Below are positions 13,727 through 17,550 of a DNA stretch of 17,550 bases, in pieces (position 1 is the stretch's first letter; each line of letters opens with the position of its first letter). The translations under genes were made by a program, and so were the position numbers. The notes under the pieces were generated by a model that was given only the letters and a program-made list of their open reading frames with translations, was not told the DNA's origin and made no database searches. The DNA comes from DASVXQ01 sp046727955 (GTDB lineage: Bacteria; Actinomycetota; CALGFH01): positions 1 through 17,550 of the forward strand of contig JBKPDO010000398.1 in NCBI GenBank assembly GCA_046727955.1, in the 5' to 3' direction.

Positions 13727-14481
13727 GCGACGAGCGGGGCCGCAGCCTGCTGCTGGTGGCACTGGGGGCGACCGCCGTGTGGCTGTCGTGGAGCGACGCC
13801 GCGCTCAACTACATCAGGCCGTCACTGGAGCCGTGCCTGCTCGCCGGCGGAGTGGTCCTGGTGCTGCTCGGGCTGCTGCCGCCTCGTGGCCTGCTCGGCC
13901 GGCATGCGCCGGCCCACGGCGACGACCACGGCCACGGCGACGACCACGGCCATGACGGCGAACGGCTGAGGGTGGGCTGGCTGCTGCTGGTCCCGGTGCT
14001 CGTCGTGGTGCTGGTGCAGCCGGCTGCCCTCGGCTCGTACGCCACCTCGGGCCGCGCCGCCGTACCGGGCGCGGGCGGCAGCTTCCCGGCCCTGGCGGCG
14101 CCGGTCCGGGGCGCGGTCCCGATGACCATGGCGGAATTCGTCACCCGCGCGCTCCGTGACCGCGGCCAGTCGCTGGCGGGCGTGCGGGTCCGCCTGGTGG
14201 GCTTCGCCGCCACAGGGGAGGGCGCTGAGGCGTACCGGCTGACGCGGTTCGTCATCTTCTGCTGCGCCGCCGACGCCGAGGCGCTGCAGGTTGTCGTGCG
14301 CGGCGACGGGACCCAGCGCCTGCGCGACAAGTGGCTCGAGGTGGAAGGGCAGTGGCTCCCCCGGCCGGTGCCCGCCGCGGACGACCCCAGCCCGCCGCTC
14401 CCCGTGATCACCGTCGACACCGTCCGCCCGATCGTCCAGCCGCACCGGCCCTACGAGTACACCCTCCAGTACGCCGGCTGA
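13723..14481 (+). CDS. TIGR03943/YcgQ-like membrane protein, partner of the permease
   Basis: The 252-residue protein has two N-terminal helices (about residues 8-22 and 37-52), a histidine/aspartate-rich loop with two copies of GDDHGH (residues 66-77), a third helix (VGWLLLVPVLVVVLVQPAAL) and a C-terminal extracytoplasmic domain. That domain contains VRLVGFAATG, the conserved adjacent cysteines in RFVIFCCAADA (C180, C181) and WLEVEGQW, which are the hallmarks of the family. The GTG start at 13723 overlaps the permease stop as GTGA, so the two are translationally coupled and probably form one complex. The His-rich loop points to binding a divalent metal at the membrane. Family assignment is firm; the actual cargo is unknown. 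Confidence 0.87.
   Translation: MSDERGRSLLLVALGATAVWLSWSDAALNYIRPSLEPCLLAGGVVLVLLGLLPPRGLLGRHAPAHGDDHGHGDDHGHDGERLRVGWLLLVPVLVVVLVQPAALGSYATSGRAAVPGAGGSFPALAAPVRGAVPMTMAEFVTRALRDRGQSLAGVRVRLVGFAATGEGAEAYRLTRFVIFCCAADAEALQVVVRGDGTQRLRDKWLEVEGQWLPRPVPAADDPSPPLPVITVDTVRPIVQPHRPYEYTLQYAG
13918..13953 (+). repeat. 18-bp in-frame tandem repeat encoding GDDHGH twice
   Basis: Bases 13918-13935 and 13936-13953 differ only at the last base. Each encodes GDDHGH of the metal-binding-type loop of the YcgQ-like protein. In-frame slippage would change the number of metal-binding repeats. Confidence 0.8.
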
Positions 14482-14535
14482 CGCAAGGCTGGCTTCCGGG
14501 GCAACGTCAGGCAGCGCGTGCGACGGCGGCGGCAG

Positions 14536-14566
14536 TTGTCGGGCCGCGGTCGCGGCGCGGTAGCAT
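14536..14566 (+). promoter_or_regulatory. Candidate promoter with leaderless start for the 14574 gene
   Basis: TTGTCG (14536-14541) and TAGCAT (14561-14566) are 19 bases apart, and the ATG at 14574 follows the -10 by 7 bases. No Shine-Dalgarno sequence is present. This also supports 14574 over in-frame starts further upstream. Confidence 0.45.
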
Positions 14567-14573
14567 CCCGAGC

Positions 14574-16745
14574 ATGTCCCGCCCCCGCCTGCCACAGTCC
14601 GCGCCGAACAGGCACGCGGCTCCGCCGGAGCCGTCTCCACCCGGGCCCGCGCCGCCCGAGGCTCGCCTGCCAGCGCCCCGGGCCTCGCTGGCGGCCGCGC
14701 TGCTGGCGGCCCTGCCCCTGCTGCTGCCGGCGGCGCTCGCCGGCTTCTCGCTGGTCGGCATGGCCCTGCTGCAGCTGGGGCTGTTCCGGCCCCTGCTGGT
14801 GCTGCCGCTGGGGCTGGCCGGCGCGGCGGTGGCGGCGCGCGGGGTCGCCCGCACCCGCCCCGAGCCGCTGGCGGGGCCGCGTTGGCTGGACGGCGTCGCC
14901 CTGCTCGGCGTGCTCGCCTTCGCCGCCCTCAACGCCCGCTACTCGGCACAGAACCTCGCCGTGTTCCGCGACCCCTCCATCTACGCGATCACCGGCGAGT
15001 GGCTCAAGCACCATGGCTCGCTGCCCATCCCGGTGCACCCAGAAGTGTTCGGCCACATCAAGGACGTGTCGTTCTTCTCCCAGGGGTTCGACGCGGCGAC
15101 GACTCCGGGATTCGTCCACCCGCAGTTCAGCAACCTCCTCCCCGGCCTGCTCGCGGTGGGCGGCTGGCTCGGCGGCGACCACCTGCTGCTGAAGACGAAC
15201 CCGCTGCTCGGCAGCGCCGCCCTACTGGCGTTCTACGGCCTGGCCCGGCAGTACGCGGGGCGGGCGTGGGCGCTGGTCGCGATGGTCGCTCTAGGGGTGT
15301 CGCTACCGCAGCTTGCCTTCAGCCGCAGTGCCTACAGCGAGCCGGTCACGATGCTGTTCCTGGTCGGCGGCCTGGCGCTGTTGCGGGAGGCGCAGCGGCG
15401 CGGCAGGCCCTGGGCGTACGGCCTGGCCGGGCTGGTGCTCGGCGCGGCGGTGCTCGCCCGCGTCGACGGCTTCTTCTTCCTGCTGGCCGTGCCGATGTTT
15501 GTGGCGGTGGTGCTGGCCGCCGCGCCGGCCGGGCGCCGCCGCGAGGCCGCCGGCCAGGTCGGGGCGCTGGTCCTTGGCGTGGCGGTGCCCGCCACGGTGG
15601 CGGTGGCCAACCTCGCCAACCTGAGCCCGACCTATCTCCACGACCGACGGGCGGAGCTCGACATGATCACCAAGGCGGGAGTCGCGATCGTGGCGCTCGG
15701 CGCGGTCGTCGTGGCGCTCGCGTGGTCGACCACGCTGCCGCACCGCATCGCGGCCGGCACCGCGCGCTGGCTGCCCGCGGCGGGCGCCGGGGTCCTGGTG
15801 GCGCTCGCCGCCGTGGGGGCCAGCCGGCCGCTCTGGTACGTCGGCCGCGACCCGGCCGCGCCGGCGAGCCAGACCGGCTACATCGCCTTCCTGCAGAAGG
15901 CGGAGCGGCTGCCGATCGAGCCCACCCGCACCTACGCCGAGCAGACACTGGCGTGGTTCTCCTGGTACTGGGGGCCGATCACGCTGGCGCTTGGGGTGCT
16001 TGGCGCGGCCTTCGGCGTGTACTGGCTGCTGCGCCGAGGTGACCTGCGCCTGGTCGCGCCGCTGGGGATGTTCCTGCCCGCGGCGCTGCTGTACCTCACC
16101 GTGCCGAGCATCGTCCCCGACCAGATCTGGGCGATGCGGCGCTACCTGCCGGTGGTCATCCCCGGGCTGCTGCTCGCGGCCGTGGTGACGCTGGCGCTGC
16201 TCACCCGCGGCTGGCGCCGCTCGCGCCTCACCGCCGCCGTGACCGGCCTGCTCGCCTGCGCCATGGTCCTGGTCCCGATGTACGTGAGCACCCGACTGGT
16301 GACGGTGCGCGAAGGCGTTCCGCAGCTGGTGGAGGTGCAGAACCTGTGCGCGGACCTGCCCGCCGACGCCGCGCTGGTGCTGACCGGCTCGCTCGCCAAG
16401 ACCTACCAGCAGACCGCCCGCTCCTGGTGCCACGGCGTGCCCGTGGCCGGTCTCAGCGCGCCGACGCGGGCGCAGCTCGCGCAGATCCAGGCCACGGCGC
16501 GGGCGCACGGCCGCAGGCTGCACGTGGTCTTCACCGACCCCAGGTCGCTGCCCGCGGAGGTCCTCGCGGCCGGGGTTACCTGGCAGCCGGTGAGCTGTGC
16601 TCCGGTGTCGCACTGGAACGCCGTGCTGAACCGGGCCGCCTACACCTCGGGCGACGACGCGCGCACGATGTACGTCGCGCTGGCCACGCCCCAGGGCACG
16701 CTGACCCCCTCATCCCCGTCCCGGCCGCCGCTCCTCGCCTGCTGA
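14574..16745 (+). CDS. GT-C / GT39-like polytopic membrane glycosyltransferase
   Basis: From the ATG at 14574 the product has 723 residues; the open frame reaches 14331 but that part lies within the YcgQ-like gene in another frame. A proline-rich cytoplasmic tail of about 40 residues precedes about thirteen to fifteen membrane helices and a C-terminal soluble domain of about 150 residues. After the third helix comes VFRDPSIYAITGEWLKHHG with D133, the place of the catalytic aspartate in the first external loop of GT-C enzymes, then GFVHPQFSNLLPGLLAVGGW, SRSAYSEPVTMLFLVGGLAL and VLARVDGFFFLL, all typical of the GT39/PMT-like superfamily. It would transfer a sugar from a polyprenyl-phosphate donor outside the membrane. 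Its acceptor is unknown. It appears to have its own promoter and converges with the partial methyltransferase 71 bases on. Confidence 0.82.
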   Translation: MSRPRLPQSAPNRHAAPPEPSPPGPAPPEARLPAPRASLAAALLAALPLLLPAALAGFSLVGMALLQLGLFRPLLVLPLGLAGAAVAARGVARTRPEPLAGPRWLDGVALLGVLAFAALNARYSAQNLAVFRDPSIYAITGEWLKHHGSLPIPVHPEVFGHIKDVSFFSQGFDAATTPGFVHPQFSNLLPGLLAVGGWLGGDHLLLKTNPLLGSAALLAFYGLARQYAGRAWALVAMVALGVSLPQLAFSRSAYSEPVTMLFLVGGLALLREAQRRGRPWAYGLAGLVLGAAVLARVDGFFFLLAVPMFVAVVLAAAPAGRRREAAGQVGALVLGVAVPATVAVANLANLSPTYLHDRRAELDMITKAGVAIVALGAVVVALAWSTTLPHRIAAGTARWLPAAGAGVLVALAAVGASRPLWYVGRDPAAPASQTGYIAFLQKAERLPIEPTRTYAEQTLAWFSWYWGPITLALGVLGAAFGVYWLLRRGDLRLVAPLGMFLPAALLYLTVPSIVPDQIWAMRRYLPVVIPGLLLAAVVTLALLTRGWRRSRLTAAVTGLLACAMVLVPMYVSTRLVTVREGVPQLVEVQNLCADLPADAALVLTGSLAKTYQQTARSWCHGVPVAGLSAPTRAQLAQIQATARAHGRRLHVVFTDPRSLPAEVLAAGVTWQPVSCAPVSHWNAVLNRAAYTSGDDARTMYVALATPQGTLTPSSPSRPPLLAC

Positions 16746-16816
16746 CCGGGCGGCTGATGCACCGGAGGGCTACGCTCGGCTCTGCTTCGCTTTCTGGTGC
16801 CCTGGTCCTGGCCTCG

Positions 16817-17550
16817 CTAGTGAGCCCCCGGACCCCGGGCAGACTCCTCACTGTCCGGCGCGCCCGCCGTGGCGATGACCGCGTACTCCTGCGGGCCGAA
16901 GAGCACCGAGTTCAGCTTGGCGAAGGCCTCGTTCACCTGCGCCGTCCAGGCCGGCGCCTCCGGGTCCTCGATGAGCGGGAGGTGGTAGTCGCCGGCGGGG
17001 GCGTAGAAGTGCAGCCGCACGTCGCGGAAGCCGGCCCCCTCGCACAGGAAGACGAGCAGCGACGGGTGCAGGGGTCGCAGGTGCGTCGGGTCGATGATGA
17101 ACGAATTCCCCAGCACGATCAGCGAGGCCGGGTTGGGCGTCTCCGCGATGAAGACGCCTCCCGGCCGCAGCCGCGTCGCCGCCAGCTCGAGCAGCTCGAC
17201 CAGATCGCCAAACTCGATGTGCTCGACCATGTGGGTGGCGATGATCGCGCCCAGCGAGCCCGGCTCGCGGGCGCGCAGGAACGAGAGGCCGTCGACCAGG
17301 CGCACGTCGAGGCCGCGGTCGCGGGCCTCGGCCACCATGGACGGATCGGTGTCGATGCCGATCGCCTCGACCCCCTGCCCGGTCAGCAGCTCTACCAGGC
17401 CGGCGTTGCCGCAGCCGATGTCGAGGACCGGGGGATTGGGCGCCAGCAGGTCGAGATAGCGCCGTGACAGCTCGGCGGCGACCGTCTCGGGATCGCCCCG
17501 GAAGCGCCGCTCGAAGCCGACATAGTCGAACAGCGCGGACTGCGCGGGCG
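16817..17550 (-). CDS. Class I SAM-dependent methyltransferase, 5' end outside the window
   Basis: The frame is open to the window edge (at least 244 residues), so the start codon is missing. Near the edge it reads SALFDYVGFERRFRGDPETV, then SAM-binding motif I PVLDIGCGNAGLVELL and the acidic motif IGIDTDPSM, followed by HMVEHIEFGDLVELLELA (motif IV/V), RLRPGGVFIAETPNP and a C-terminal LNSVLFGPQEYAVIATAG. The FDYVGFE-RFRG opening and FGPQEYAVIA ending are usual for methyltransferases of polysaccharide gene clusters. It probably methylates a sugar or a chain end in a cell-surface glycan; the acceptor is unknown. The stop is the TAG read in reverse at 16817-16819. The 71 bases between it and the convergent gene at 16745 hold no clear terminator. 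Confidence 0.87.
   Translation of the reverse strand, partial: PAQSALFDYVGFERRFRGDPETVAAELSRRYLDLLAPNPPVLDIGCGNAGLVELLTGQGVEAIGIDTDPSMVAEARDRGLDVRLVDGLSFLRAREPGSLGAIIATHMVEHIEFGDLVELLELAATRLRPGGVFIAETPNPASLIVLGNSFIIDPTHLRPLHPSLLVFLCEGAGFRDVRLHFYAPAGDYHLPLIEDPEAPAWTAQVNEAFAKLNSVLFGPQEYAVIATAGAPDSEESARGPGAH

Noticed and set aside
14331..14573. Upstream extension of the GT-C-like protein
   Set aside because: Lies inside the YcgQ-like coding region in another frame; the ATG at 14574 has a well-placed -10 element and starts the plausible protein.
15303..16613. 436-codon minus-strand frame opposite the GT-C-like gene
   Set aside because: Low-complexity Arg/His/Gln/Gly-rich shadow; the plus strand encodes membrane helices and the GT-C loop.

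Overview
The window is GC-rich (clearly well above 65 % by eye), with genes packed closely on both strands. It reads like an actinobacterial chromosome. A mycothiol-dependent maleylpyruvate-isomerase-family enzyme (mycothiol is the actinobacterial thiol), an ArsR-type regulator fragment of an actinobacterial kind, and several apparent leaderless starts (a TAnnnT-like hexamer 6-7 nt before the start codon, no ribosome binding site) all support this. The species cannot be named from the sequence. No rRNA, tRNA, CRISPR array or transposase was seen.

Layout. 1-135 holds no supported gene. 165-1235 (-) is a GT4 glycosyltransferase. 1430-1969 (+) is an NAD-dependent epimerase/dehydratase missing its C-terminal half, followed by an intact GNAT acetyltransferase (2095-2688, +) whose stop lies in a perfect 31-bp tandem duplication. 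Two large polytopic membrane proteins of GT-C-like architecture converge (2797-4677, + and 4690-6486, -). A vapB-vapC toxin-antitoxin pair (6692-7358, +), the C-terminal remnant of an ArsR-family regulator (7408-7728, +) and a mycothiol-dependent enzyme (7852-8607, +) form an accessory-looking stretch.

The most interesting part is 8627-14481. A membrane-anchored alkaline-phosphatase-superfamily transferase (8627-10801, -; threonine rather than cysteine at the nucleophile position, so probably a phospho-alcohol transferase and not a sulfatase) is divergent from a probable four-gene operon. That operon contains a 61-residue single-helix membrane protein with a YLD-x3-SGS start, a 470-residue protein joining a kinase-like catalytic loop to a SAM methyltransferase, and an overlapping YcgR-like permease / YcgQ-like (TIGR03943) pair with a histidine-rich loop. 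The last part holds another large GT-C-like membrane glycosyltransferase (14574-16745, +) converging on a partial SAM methyltransferase (16817-17550, -) that runs off the window.

How the genes may work together (inference): most of them fit the assembly and decoration of a cell-envelope glycan. Cytoplasmic GT4 and lipid-linked GT-C enzymes would move sugars, a GNAT, methyltransferases and perhaps a kinase-like domain would modify them, and an LtaS-like enzyme would add a phospho-alcohol group outside the cell. The permease pair and the toxin-antitoxin locus do not obviously belong to that pathway; the tight coupling of the permease pair to the kinase-like/methyltransferase gene is worth checking.
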